Shown here: positions 7,660-16,532 of the stretch, in pieces
How the letters are laid out: each line of letters starts with the position of its first letter
Numbering within the stretch: the stretch's first letter is position 1
NCBI RefSeq assembly: GCF_018424685.1
Contig: NZ_QTKX01000001.1
Location: 434,001 to 498,000, forward strand
DNA from: Mesobacillus boroniphilus
Lineage (GTDB): Bacteria; Bacillota; Bacilli; Bacillales; Cytobacillaceae
Direction of reading: 5' to 3'
Length of the DNA stretch: 64,000 nt
The notes under the pieces: generated by a model
The model's database searches: none
Told to the model about the DNA's origin: nothing
What the model saw: the letters and a program-made list of their open reading frames with translations, nothing else
Program-made: the position numbers and the translations under genes

Positions 7660-8652
7660 ATGGAAAAAGCTGTGGAGACATTGCTGACACAGGAATTGTT
7701 AGATGAATTCCTAGAGCGTTTCAGCTTAGAGAGGGAAGTTAAAAAACTTGGTGACTTTGAAAATTATGTTTTTGAAACTTCTAAAAATGGCCAGCCGTAT
7801 ATATTGCGGCTTACCCATAGTTCCCACCGAAACAAAGAAGAAATTTTATCAGAGTTGGACTGGATGAGGCATTTAAACAAAAAAGGTTTATCAGTACCTG
7901 AGGTCTTTTCATCCGAAAGCGGTCTTTTCGTGGAAGAAATTCCTGCATCTGATGAGAGTATGTTTTATGGATGCTTAACTGCAAAAGCGAACGGGACAGC
8001 CATCAGTGTCCGTTCTGAACTATTCAATAGAGAACTGTTCAGTAAATGGGGAGAAACAACTGGAAGAATGCATTGCGCCACAAAATCTTATAAGCCATCT
8101 GAAGGCATAAAAAAGCGCGGCAGCTGGGACGAGGACGAACTGCTCAATGTTGAAAAGTATTATCCTTCCGAGGAGAGGCAATTAGTAGAAAACGCGAAAG
8201 AAGTGATTGCCACGATTTCCGCCCTTCCGAAAAACATGGATAATTATGGCGTTATCCATACGGATATCCATTCCGGGAATTTCTTTTATGATGGAGAACA
8301 GATTCACGTTTTCGACTTCGACGATGCGAGTTATCATTGGTTCGCTTCAGATATTGCGATACCCTTGTACTACTCAATCATTTATCGAATCCCTGCCAGC
8401 GAGGAAGCAGAGCGATATCGCTTTGGCCAGTTGTTTCTGGATGCTTTTATTGAAGGATATCAACAAGCGAATCAGCTGCCAGAAGGCTGGAAGGAGCACG
8501 TTCCGTTGTTCTTGATGCTCCGGGATATTGTCCTGTACGCAGTATTGCATAAAAAAATCGCCCCAGAGGATCGGGACGAAAAATTACAGGCAATGATGGA
8601 AGAAATCGCAGACAGAATCAGGAACAAACGGCCGATAATGAATATTGGTTAA
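7660..8652 (+). CDS. phosphotransferase of the APH/choline kinase fold
   Basis: 330-residue kinase-like protein. The Brenner box IHTDIHSGNFF supplies the catalytic aspartate and the metal-binding asparagine, and FDFDDA supplies the DFG-like metal-binding aspartates. The N-lobe contains the expected lysine-bearing strand (PYILRLTHSS). Family members phosphorylate small hydroxylated substrates such as aminoglycosides, homoserine, choline or methylthioribose; which applies here is unknown. The ATG at 7660 is chosen because AAGGGGGAG precedes it, whereas the frame upstream is lysine-rich leader. Convergent with the small membrane protein gene at 8649, overlapping by four bases. Confidence 0.8.
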   Translation: MEKAVETLLTQELLDEFLERFSLEREVKKLGDFENYVFETSKNGQPYILRLTHSSHRNKEEILSELDWMRHLNKKGLSVPEVFSSESGLFVEEIPASDESMFYGCLTAKANGTAISVRSELFNRELFSKWGETTGRMHCATKSYKPSEGIKKRGSWDEDELLNVEKYYPSEERQLVENAKEVIATISALPKNMDNYGVIHTDIHSGNFFYDGEQIHVFDFDDASYHWFASDIAIPLYYSIIYRIPASEEAERYRFGQLFLDAFIEGYQQANQLPEGWKEHVPLFLMLRDIVLYAVLHKKIAPEDRDEKLQAMMEEIADRIRNKRPIMNIG

Positions 8653-8834
8653 CCACTTCTATTATTTTTTTTATAGAAGGTATAAAGTAAAAAGGTACCA
8701 CTTAAAAGGAGAGCTACCATCAAGAAGAAAAAAAAGAAACCAATTTCATCGATTAGCGTGCTCAAATAGGCAATCAGAGCAATATCTGTGATTACCGAGA
8801 TCATGAGGAAGTAACGGATGTATTGTGGGTACAT
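8649..8834 (-). CDS. small two-helix membrane protein
   Basis: 61-residue protein with two hydrophobic segments, about residues 8-27 and 32-54, linked by a short acidic turn (DEIG) that contains a run of phenylalanines, and a basic C-terminal tail (YKKNNRSG). A weak GGTG ribosome binding site precedes the ATG. Its 3' end overlaps the kinase gene by four bases in the convergent direction. No family recognised; a small membrane protein of unknown function. Confidence 0.55.
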   Translation of the reverse strand: MYPQYIRYFLMISVITDIALIAYLSTLIDEIGFFFFFLMVALLLSGTFLLYTFYKKNNRSG

Positions 8835-8890
8835 GAACTTTCACCTGCTTTTATTTTTTATTATGTTTGTTTAAGGAATATATAATGCAA

Positions 8891-8924
8891 AAAACACCAG
8901 AGCAATTGCTGCTGGTGTTTTTGT
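8891..8924 (-). terminator. terminator of the lemA-TPM operon
   Basis: Inverted repeat with outer arms AACACCAG and CTGGTGTT and a self-complementary AGCAATTGCT centre; it is flanked by A-runs and T-runs on both sides, giving a T-run for minus-strand transcripts coming from lemA-TPM through the repeat at 8950-9095. Confidence 0.75.
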
Positions 8925-8949
8925 TTTGAAGTAGGGATTATATAATTTA

Positions 8950-9095
8950 GCTTGAGAAATGCCCAGCTCCAGCACCTAGCCAGTTTTCATCCCTGGGTTG
9001 GCTTCCCCGAGTATCTTGCGAGAAGCGTCAGCTTTGAGCAGCTCGAGTCGCTTGTAGCGCTTGTCGGGGCTGACCAAGGCGCTGCTGCTTTCTTA
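8950..9095 (-). repeat. modular intergenic repeat, copy 1
   Basis: About 146 bases, richer in GC than the surroundings, abutting the stop codon of the TPM gene. It contains AGAAATGCCCAGCTCCAG, CCTAGCCAGTTTTCATCC, GTATCTTGCGAGAAGCGT, GAGCAGCTCGAGTCGCTT and GGGCTGACCAAGGCGCT. The right-hand part matches copy 2 (34026-34213) and the left-hand part matches, in reverse complement, the last module of copy 3 (48118-48540). No open frame of note. Confidence 0.8.
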
Positions 9096-9830
9096 TTACC
9101 AACCGCGGCTGGCACCGCCGCCTCCGGAAGATCCATCGCCGCCTCCTCGAGGTCCACCTCCACGGCCGCCTCTCGACATGATTGATAACAAGAGGTAGGT
9201 TAGGGTGCCCCCGAAGAACATAAAATCGAGGACCACCACGCCGATTACAATGATGATGAGCAGCCAGGATGGTATTGGAAAGTCCTGCTGCTGGTCATCA
9301 CGCGGAGCACTCCCGAATTCATTTGTAGCTGATACCTCGTTAGCAAGCGCTTGATACGTATTCATGACAGCAAGGCTAGGCTGGCCATTTTGCAGATGAG
9401 GAATGGCATATTCATCAAGGATTCTCCCTGCTTTGCCGTCGGGAATGACTCCCTCAAGTCCATAGCCGACTTCAATCCTGATTTTTTTCTCCTGCATAGC
9501 TATTATAAGCAGCACGCCATTATCATTCTCTTCCGTTCCAAGTCCAAATTTACGGTAAGCTTCGACGGAGTATTCCTCTATGCTTGACTCACCGATCGAG
9601 TCGACGGTAAGGACAGCAATCTGTGTGGTAGTCTGGTTGTCAATTGAACTTCCGATATTTTTTAATTGGATTTCCTCGTTCTCGCTTAAAACATTGGCGA
9701 AATCCTGTACATATATATCCCCAACTGGTGCAGGTATCTCATTTGGTGCGGCGATTGCCCCGGTGGGAAGCAGCAATAGCAGGATGCCAAGTATTGCTGC
9801 CAGGCCAGGGAATCTGTTCTGGCTCATCAT
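9096..9830 (-). CDS. TPM-domain membrane protein (YgcG type)
   Basis: 244-residue exported protein with an N-terminal signal peptide (hydrophobic LAAILGILLLLLPTGAIA), a TPM domain (PVGDIYVQDFANVLSENEE through IRIEVGYGLEGVIPD) facing outside, and one C-terminal membrane helix (WLLIIIVIGVVVLDFMFFGG) before a glycine- and arginine-rich tail ending in GASRGW. This Gly-rich end is typical of the family. TPM domains are associated with photosystem repair in plants and with LemA in bacteria; the bacterial function is unclear. Its ATG overlaps the lemA stop codon (ATGA), so the two are translationally coupled. Confidence 0.88.
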   Translation of the reverse strand: MMSQNRFPGLAAILGILLLLLPTGAIAAPNEIPAPVGDIYVQDFANVLSENEEIQLKNIGSSIDNQTTTQIAVLTVDSIGESSIEEYSVEAYRKFGLGTEENDNGVLLIIAMQEKKIRIEVGYGLEGVIPDGKAGRILDEYAIPHLQNGQPSLAVMNTYQALANEVSATNEFGSAPRDDQQQDFPIPSWLLIIIVIGVVVLDFMFFGGTLTYLLLSIMSRGGRGGGPRGGGDGSSGGGGASRGW

Positions 9831-10399
9831 CAGCCACCGAAATCTACCTCAGGGGCTTCCTGTGCCTGAGGGTCCGCTTGGAAGTAATCTTTTTCGTCAA
9901 AACCTGTTATGTTGGCGATAATGGCACCTGGAAATTGCTTCACTTTCCTATTATAAACGGATACCTGATCATTATAATCCTTCCTCGCTACTGCCAATCT
10001 GTTCTCTGTCCCCGCAAGCTCATCCATCAGTTGAGTGAACTGCCTGTCCGCTTTCAGGTTCGGGTAATTCTCGACAACCACAAGCAAGCGGCTTAATGCG
10101 CTAGACAACTCGGCATTTGCTGTAGCCTGTTCTTCTGGTGTGTTCGCTCCGGCCAATCTTGCACGAGCATCTGAAATGGATTGTATGACCTCTTTTTCAT
10201 GTGCTGCATAGCCCTTGACTGAATTGACAAGGTTCGGGATGAGGTCGAGTCTTCTCTGAAGCTGGTTCTCTACCTGGGCATATGCCTGATTGACATTCTC
10301 CTCTTCGGCAACGAAGTTATTATAGCTGCCAACTCCCATCATGATGAAAATTCCAATTATGACTAATAAACCGATAACAATTCCTAAACCTTTTTTCAT
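9830..10399 (-). CDS. lemA: LemA family membrane-anchored protein
   Basis: 189-residue LemA protein: one N-terminal membrane helix ([21 protein letters not shown]) followed by a long extracytoplasmic helical domain containing the family signatures [30 protein letters not shown] and [11 protein letters not shown]. The ATG at 10399 is selected because AGGAGTG lies just upstream; the track extends further in frame through 29 residues with no such signal. It forms an operon with the TPM gene through an ATGA overlap, the common lemA-tpm pairing. Molecular function is not established in the family. Confidence 0.9.
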   Translation of the reverse strand: MKKGLGIVIGLLVIIGIFIMMGVGSYNNFVAEEENVNQAYAQVENQLQRRLDLIPNLVNSVKGYAAHEKEVIQSISDARARLAGANTPEEQATANAELSSALSRLLVVVENYPNLKADRQFTQLMDELAGTENRLAVARKDYNDQVSVYNRKVKQFPGAIIANITGFDEKDYFQADPQAQEAPEVDFGG

Positions 10400-10644
10400 T
10401 ATAGACACTCCTAATTTCATTGTGGTTTGTTGATGCCCGTATTTTTCCCTTAATTTAGATTGATTTAAACTTAGTGTAGATGACATTTTCTTGCTGGCGT
10501 TGTTTTTAAAAAAGGATGACAGATTCTACGGAAAGACTTTAAATAGTTTTTCTTATAAAATTAAGGGAAATACTGATAAAAACAACAAATTCAGATATAC
10601 TCTAGTTATGGATTAGTCGTTTAAGGTAAAGGAATGAAAATTGT

Positions 10645-11082
10645 ATGAACAATGAGAGAGAAAAATCTTTAAAGTTATTTATTGTATTGTCCAGAGCATA
10701 CAGGGCTGTTAATGAAAAGGTGAACAAAGTCATCCAAAGAAATGGACTCAACCCGACTGAATTTGCTGTTCTAGAGCTTCTATACCACAAAGGTGAGCAG
10801 CCATTGCAGCAAATCGGGGGTAAGATTTTACTAGCAAGCGGAAGTATTACCTATGTAGTCGATAAGCTTGAAGAAAAGGGTTATTTAAATCGAGTAGCCT
10901 GCCCAAAAGACCGAAGGGTGACATATGCGAAAATTTCTGATGATGGAAAAAAGTTGATAGAAGAAATTTTTCCTGAACACAGCGCCCTTATCCATGAACT
11001 TATGGACAGCCTGAATGATGATGAAAAAGATGCAGCGATCGAATTGCTAAAAAAGTTGGGTCTTTCTGTAAGCAAATATTAA
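10645..11082 (+). CDS. mhqR: MarR-family regulator, MhqR-like
   Basis: 145-residue winged-helix regulator. The core GLNPTEFAVLELLYHKGEQPLQQIG, the recognition helix ASGSITYVVDKLEEKGYL and the wing KDRRVTYAKISDDGK closely resemble MhqR (YkvE) of B. subtilis, which represses quinone-detoxification genes and responds to methylhydroquinone. This position near clpE and ykvI also matches the ykv segment of B. subtilis. No mhq target genes (dioxygenase or azoreductase) lie in the window, so the name rests on similarity as I recall it. Followed directly by a strong terminator, so monocistronic. Confidence 0.75.
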   Translation: MNNEREKSLKLFIVLSRAYRAVNEKVNKVIQRNGLNPTEFAVLELLYHKGEQPLQQIGGKILLASGSITYVVDKLEEKGYLNRVACPKDRRVTYAKISDDGKKLIEEIFPEHSALIHELMDSLNDDEKDAAIELLKKLGLSVSKY

Positions 11083-11107
11083 AAAACGGCAAATGCCGTT
11101 TTTTTAT
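11083..11107 (+). terminator. terminator of the MarR gene
   Basis: Arms AAAACGGC and GCCGTTTT around AAAT, followed by more T; starts one base after the stop codon. Confidence 0.88.
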
Positions 11108-11226
11108 TTTTACGGAAAAGTTAATGAAAAGAGCTAGTAATAAAAAGGGAAAAAGGGAATAACCGTAGAATAGGAAAGGGATGGGGATAAACATACATCC
11201 CTTATAAAGATAAAGGGGGCAATACC

Positions 11227-12921
11227 ATGAAATTTGAGCAATATACATATACGCGTCCGAATTTGGAGGAGGTCACTGCCAAGTTCGATAAGCTGCTTGA
11301 ACAATTCAAAAATGCTGGCTCTGTTGAGGAGCAAAGCATAGCAATGAATGGAATCAATGATTTGCGTAATGATGTTGGCACCATGTTCAACCTTTGCTAT
11401 ATCCGCCATTCAATCGATACCGAGGATGAATTCTATAAACAAGAGCAGGATTTCCTGGATGAACTGGCGCCAGAGGTAGAAGGTTTGGTAACAAAATATT
11501 ATGAAGCACTTGTTACATCTCAATACCGTAATGACCTTGAAGCGAAATGGGGACGTCAGCTATTTGCGCTGGCTGACGCTCAATTAAAACAATTTTCACC
11601 AGAAATCGTTCCATTGATGCAGAAGGAAAATAAACTTTCTACTGAATATACAAAGCTTGTTGCTTCGGCAAAAATCATGTTTGAAGGTGAAGAGCGGACG
11701 CTTGCGCAGCTTGACCCTTTTACCGAGTCTAAAGACCGTGAAACGAGAAAGAAAGCAAGTGAAGCAAAATTCGCGTTCTTCTCTGAGCACGGAGAAGAGT
11801 TTGACCGCATTTATGATGAGCTTGTAAAAGTCAGGACAGAAATGGCCCACAAGCTTGGCTACAGCAACTTTGTAGAGTTGGCATACTACCGCATGTTCCG
11901 TACTGACTATGACAGCAGCATGGTAGCAGCCTTCAGGGATCAGGTCCACAAATACATTGTACCGGTTGCAACAAAGCTTAAGGAACGACAGAAGAACCGT
12001 ATCGGTACAGAAGAGTTAAAATACTATGATGAGCCATTCGGATTCAAAACCGGAAATGCAGCACCAAAGGGAACTCCTGAGTGGATCATTGAAAACGGTC
12101 AGAAAATGTATGATGAGCTGTCCCCTGAGACAGGTGGATTTTTCCGTTACATGAATGAAAACAACCTGATGGACCTGGTTGCGAAGAAAGGTAAAGCTGG
12201 CGGAGGATATTGCACATACATTGAAAATTATAAGTCACCATTCATCTTCTCCAATTTTAACGGAACCTCAGGTGATATTGATGTCCTGACGCATGAAGCG
12301 GGGCACGCCTTCCAGGTATATTCAAGCCGTCATTTTGAAATTCCAGAATATAATTGGCCTACTTATGAGGCTTGCGAAATCCATTCGATGAGCATGGAAT
12401 TCTTCACATGGCCATGGATGGAGCTATTCTTTAAAGAAGATACAGATAAATATAAATTCTCACATCTAAGCAGTGGCTTGCTATTCATGCCATACGGAGT
12501 TTCAGTTGACGAATTCCAACACTGGGTTTATGAAAATCCTGAAGCCACTCCAGCAGAACGAAAGCAGCAATGGCGAGAAATCGAAAAGAAGTATCTTCCG
12601 CATAAAGACTATGATGGAAATACTTATTTAGAGGAAGGCGGATTCTGGCAGCGTCAGGGCCATATCTACAATTCACCTTTCTACTACATCGATTACACGC
12701 TTGCACAAATTTGCGCATTCCAATTCTGGAAGCGTTCAAGAGAAAATCAGGAAGAAGCATGGAAAGATTATGCGAACCTGTGCAAGCTAGGAGGAAGCAT
12801 GGCTTTCACTGACCTAGTCAAGGAAGCAAACCTTATTTCCCCATTTGAAGAAGGCTGTGTCCAGTCAGTGATTGGTGAGATTGAGAGCTGGCTTGATTCC
12901 GTCGACGATACCAAGTTGTAA
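11227..12921 (+). CDS. M3 family oligoendopeptidase (PepF-like)
   Basis: 564-residue cytosolic zinc metallopeptidase of the thimet-oligopeptidase (M3) family, which trims short peptides of roughly 5-20 residues. The HEAGH zinc motif is within LTHEAGHAFQVYSSR (about residues 357-361), followed 25-30 residues later by the third-ligand helix EACEIHSMSMEFF. The substrate-binding C-terminal region (GFWQRQGHIYNSPFYYIDYTLA) has the tyrosines conserved in the family. AAGGGGG precedes the ATG by eight bases. It is a single gene closed by a strong terminator. Likely role: peptide turnover. Confidence 0.92.
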   Translation: MKFEQYTYTRPNLEEVTAKFDKLLEQFKNAGSVEEQSIAMNGINDLRNDVGTMFNLCYIRHSIDTEDEFYKQEQDFLDELAPEVEGLVTKYYEALVTSQYRNDLEAKWGRQLFALADAQLKQFSPEIVPLMQKENKLSTEYTKLVASAKIMFEGEERTLAQLDPFTESKDRETRKKASEAKFAFFSEHGEEFDRIYDELVKVRTEMAHKLGYSNFVELAYYRMFRTDYDSSMVAAFRDQVHKYIVPVATKLKERQKNRIGTEELKYYDEPFGFKTGNAAPKGTPEWIIENGQKMYDELSPETGGFFRYMNENNLMDLVAKKGKAGGGYCTYIENYKSPFIFSNFNGTSGDIDVLTHEAGHAFQVYSSRHFEIPEYNWPTYEACEIHSMSMEFFTWPWMELFFKEDTDKYKFSHLSSGLLFMPYGVSVDEFQHWVYENPEATPAERKQQWREIEKKYLPHKDYDGNTYLEEGGFWQRQGHIYNSPFYYIDYTLAQICAFQFWKRSRENQEEAWKDYANLCKLGGSMAFTDLVKEANLISPFEEGCVQSVIGEIESWLDSVDDTKL

Positions 12922-12955
12922 ATTGGAAAAGCGAAGTTCGTGCGCTTTGCTACAG

Positions 12956-13000
12956 ACTGCAGACAAACTTGATGAAAATCCAGTTTGTCTGCAGTTTTTT
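12956..13000 (+). terminator. terminator of the oligoendopeptidase gene
   Basis: Perfect 14-base arms ACTGCAGACAAACT and AGTTTGTCTGCAGT around a 12-base loop followed by TTTTTT. Confidence 0.92.
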
Positions 13001-13242
13001 GTTTGAAAAAATTAAATTTCCCGTCTTGGACCTGGTTGCATTAACAGAAAAAGCACGGGACAATTTAAAACGGGAAAAATTTGCATATCCCGAAAATAGG
13101 AACGTGATCTCGTAACGGTAAAAGGAAAGCCCCTGCATTGCCCGTAAATAACGTGATGATCAAAAAATGGTAAATGGAGCTATTATCTCCTCCGAAACAT
13201 CCTGAAAAAACCTTGCACGTGTTTTTGATCTCTATTCAAATT
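13001..13242. other. intergenic region between two terminators
   Basis: Lies between the convergent oligoendopeptidase and RND genes. A short open frame at 13026-13115 encodes a peptide rich in charged residues (LTEKARDNLKREKFAYPENR) that vaguely recalls phage structural proteins, but it has no ribosome binding site and may be a relic. Nothing else was seen. Confidence 0.5.
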
Positions 13243-13270
13243 AAAAAAAGCCCGCAGTTTCATGCGGGCT
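13243..13270 (-). terminator. terminator of the RND transporter gene
   Basis: Arms GCCCGCA and TGCGGGC around a 6-base loop; on the minus strand it is followed by a run of seven T. It lies directly after the RND stop codon. Confidence 0.9.
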
Positions 13271-13275
13271 TCATC

Positions 13276-16200
13276 TTACCTACTGCGTTCCTTTCTCACC
13301 TGTCTGAAGAAAAACACTTCATAAATAACCGGAATCAAGATCAAAGTTAATAAAGTTGAGGAGGTAAGTCCTCCGATTACGGTTACTGCCAGCCCTTTTG
13401 AAATCAAAGTGCCTGCTGAAGTGGTAAGCGCCAGTGGGATCAATGCAGCGATTGTCGCAAAGGCTGTCATCAGGATTGGACGCAGTCTCGTGATTCCTGC
13501 TTCAATCAGTGCCTCACGTATAGGCATGGCTTTTTCTGTACGGTTCTGGCCAATTCGGTCGACCATGACAATCGCGTTGGTCGTAACGATCCCAATCAGC
13601 ATCAGCAGTCCAATCATTACGCTTACTGACATTGGTTCATCGGCAATCCACAGTCCGAGCAGGGAGCCGATTGGCACGAAAATCAAGGATGACAGGATAA
13701 TAAACGGAATCCGAGCCTGACCGAATGTAATTAGCATGGTCAAATAGACAAGTCCGATGGCCACAATCATCGCAATGCCTAGCTGTGTAAATGTTTCAAC
13801 AGTCTCATCACTGCCGCCACCGCCTTCAAGGGAAACACCTTCAGGCAGTTCAATGTCATTTTGGACACCATCTATAACGGCGTTCGAAACTGTTCTAATA
13901 TCATTCGAATCAATTTGGGCTGTAACTCGGGCAAATATCTTTCCATCTAACTTCTGGATGGAGGTGAATGCTTCCGTTTCAGTGATACTGGCGATCTCAG
14001 TAATCCCAACAGGTCCTTGTTGAGTGAAGATCACCGTGCTTTTTAAATCCTCGATTGTTTCGGACTTTTCATCATAGGTTATGGAAATACGTCGTTCTTC
14101 ATCGCCCAGTTTCATTGAGCCAGCGTCAACGGGTTTTGTTTTATCGGCGATGGTACCAAGAATTTGAAAACCGGATATCCCTAATTGAGCAGATTTTTCG
14201 GAGTTGATATCTACAATCACTTGCTTTTGCTTCTCGGAAAAATTATTAGAAACATATTTTAGGTCTGCCTGCTTCATCATGTAAGCTTCTACGCTGGCAG
14301 CCGCGTCTTGCAATGCAGCCAGGTCAGTAGAGTACAAGTCGATGTTGACATTATTATTTGATGGCGGTCCGCCTGTAGATTGCTCCTGGATACCGAGTTT
14401 GGCATCTGGCTCTATTGATAGAACGATATTTTCCATTTCTTTTTCAAGCTTAGGTATAAACTCGGATACACTTACACCATCTCCGAGACTGATAAAATAG
14501 TTCGCCTGGTTCTGGCGTTTGAGACCGGTCTGGAAATCCCGGCTGCCGATTCCAACAGTAACATCATTGATTTCTTTTTGCTCTGCGAACATGTTCTCGA
14601 CCTTCAAAGAGACTTCATTCGTCTTTTCGAGTGAAGTAGAAGATGGAAGCTGGAAAGTAGCGACTAGCAGCTTTTGTTCTTCATTAGGAATGAAGGTGAA
14701 GCCAAGACCTTTGACAAGGAATCCTGAACCTGCTAACAGGGCAATGGAAAGAAAAATGACCAGAGCTTTGTGGTTCAGGGACCATTTTATTGAAGATGCA
14801 TATGCTCTTTGAAGCACACCTTCTTTTTCTTCCTTCGGCACTTTCTTGAATGAGAATTTTGCCAGGATTGGAACGATAGTAACGGCTACAATTAATGATG
14901 CAAGCAAAGAAAATACAATTGTTAGAGCAAAAGGAAGGAAGAATTCCCCGGTAATTCCCCCGACAAGTCCTAACGGTAAAAATACAACAACCGTGGTTAT
15001 GGTTGATGATGTGATCGCCTTCAGGATTTCCTTCGTGGAATCCTGTATTAAATCATCCGTCATGTCCTTATTTGTTTTCCGGACTCTGCGGAAAATATTC
15101 TCAATAACAACGATACTATCATCCACCACCCGGCCAACTGCAACAGCCATACCGCCAAGTGTCATGATGTTCAATGATATATCCAGCTGATTCAAAAAGA
15201 TTGATGAAATCAATAGCGAAAGCGGAATCGATACAATCGCGATAATCGTCGCCCTAAAGTTCCTCAAGAAAATAAGTACAGCGATCGAAGCGAATAGGGC
15301 TCCGAGCAGTCCTTCCTTTACCAGGGTATTTACCGATTTTTCAATACCTTCCGCAGAATCAAAACCAATTGCGTACTCAAGGCGGTCGTCAAAACTGTTT
15401 ATGACAGCCAAAACCTTATCAGCAACTTCAACCGTATTTGCATCCTGCTTTTTTGTGATGGCCATCGATAAAGATTCTTTCTTGTTGTAGCGTGTGATTT
15501 CCGGCTTTTCGGTAACAACTTCAATCGATGCAATATCCCCGAGTTTAACTGGTGGTGCATCCTTCGCGAAATTCGACTGCATCACAAGGTTCTCGAGTTC
15601 ATCGATTTCTTCAATTTTTTCCTGGACTCTTACAGGCACCTGGATTTCGTTTTCATTCAAGTTGCCAGCAGGAAAGCTGAATTTCTTGGCATTAATGCTT
15701 TCTTTAATGTCATTTAAACTAAGGGCAAGCTGCGAAGCCTTTTCCTCATCCACAGTGATTTGGAGGATATCCTCGGTCATACCGCCAACTGAAACACTGT
15801 TTATTCCCTGGATTTTATTCAGCTCCGGTATGATTTCTTCGTTCACAAGCTGTTCCAGATCCTGATCACCTTTTGCAAAGAGGGAAATATTAAAGATCGG
15901 GAATGTGCCAAAAGAGAATCGATTAATATTTGTTTCTACATTTTCTGGCAGTCCTGCCTCCTTGATGAAGGTATTGACCTGCTGTTCAGCATCGTCCAGT
16001 TCAGCATCAAAAGGAAATTCAAGGTTGATGATGGCGATGCTTTCAAATGATGAACTCTGGATTTTCTTGAGTCCATCAATTCCCTTGAATTTGGTTTCTA
16101 GCTTTTCCGTCACTTGTTCATTGATATCCTGAGGCGATGCCCCGGGATATATGACTTCAACAGAAAGCTGCGGGAACTCGATATTCGGTAATAAATCGAC

Positions 16201-16302
16201 CTTCAGGCGAGTGAAGGAATACAGTCCGCCAAGTATCAATAAAAAAGAGATAATAAAAACAGCAAAAGCATTTTTAAGACTGAATCTTGTCAAAAAACCC
16301 AT
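13276..16302 (-). CDS. RND efflux transporter permease (AcrB/SwrC-type)
   Basis: 1008-residue resistance-nodulation-division pump. Helix 1 is near the N-terminus (NAFAVFIISFLLILGGLYSF), followed by a large extracytoplasmic loop, a bundle of helices containing the proton-relay GGMAVAVGRVVDDSIVVIENIFRR segment with paired aspartates, a second large loop and a second helix bundle. Length and topology fit Gram-positive members such as SwrC/YerP, which export surfactin-like lipopeptides and biocides. No membrane-fusion protein or regulator is adjacent, as usual in Bacillus. Starts with GAGGT before the ATG. Substrate unknown. Confidence 0.9.
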   Translation of the reverse strand: MGFLTRFSLKNAFAVFIISFLLILGGLYSFTRLKVDLLPNIEFPQLSVEVIYPGASPQDINEQVTEKLETKFKGIDGLKKIQSSSFESIAIINLEFPFDAELDDAEQQVNTFIKEAGLPENVETNINRFSFGTFPIFNISLFAKGDQDLEQLVNEEIIPELNKIQGINSVSVGGMTEDILQITVDEEKASQLALSLNDIKESINAKKFSFPAGNLNENEIQVPVRVQEKIEEIDELENLVMQSNFAKDAPPVKLGDIASIEVVTEKPEITRYNKKESLSMAITKKQDANTVEVADKVLAVINSFDDRLEYAIGFDSAEGIEKSVNTLVKEGLLGALFASIAVLIFLRNFRATIIAIVSIPLSLLISSIFLNQLDISLNIMTLGGMAVAVGRVVDDSIVVIENIFRRVRKTNKDMTDDLIQDSTKEILKAITSSTITTVVVFLPLGLVGGITGEFFLPFALTIVFSLLASLIVAVTIVPILAKFSFKKVPKEEKEGVLQRAYASSIKWSLNHKALVIFLSIALLAGSGFLVKGLGFTFIPNEEQKLLVATFQLPSSTSLEKTNEVSLKVENMFAEQKEINDVTVGIGSRDFQTGLKRQNQANYFISLGDGVSVSEFIPKLEKEMENIVLSIEPDAKLGIQEQSTGGPPSNNNVNIDLYSTDLAALQDAAASVEAYMMKQADLKYVSNNFSEKQKQVIVDINSEKSAQLGISGFQILGTIADKTKPVDAGSMKLGDEERRISITYDEKSETIEDLKSTVIFTQQGPVGITEIASITETEAFTSIQKLDGKIFARVTAQIDSNDIRTVSNAVIDGVQNDIELPEGVSLEGGGGSDETVETFTQLGIAMIVAIGLVYLTMLITFGQARIPFIILSSLIFVPIGSLLGLWIADEPMSVSVMIGLLMLIGIVTTNAIVMVDRIGQNRTEKAMPIREALIEAGITRLRPILMTAFATIAALIPLALTTSAGTLISKGLAVTVIGGLTSSTLLTLILIPVIYEVFFFRQVRKERSR

Positions 16303-16493
16303 TAGGTTTACCTCATTTCTTTAAAAAGTTATGCTTTTATTCTATATGTCTTCTATGTACATTTCATTTTTAAACTGTAAAAATTTTATTAGATTATCAC
16401 ATTGCCTGTTGGGTTATGAACAAAGCTTCATCAATAAGACTTTTGAACTGGGAATGCAAAGGTAGATGTGCAGCCAACAAAGGTGAAAAGGGC

Positions 16494-16524
16494 AAAAAAA
16501 AAGGTCGGATTCACTCCGAACCTT
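16494..16524 (-). terminator. terminator of clpE
   Basis: Arms AAGGTCGGA and TCCGAACCTT (one mismatch) with a 5-base loop; the minus strand continues into nine T. Confidence 0.88.
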
Positions 16525-16532
16525 CAAAGTTA

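Noticed and set aside
13026..13115. Fragment resembling a phage structural protein segment (LTEKARDNLKREKFAYPENR)
   Set aside because: Only 29 codons, no ribosome binding site, no other phage genes nearby; similarity is from memory and may be chance.
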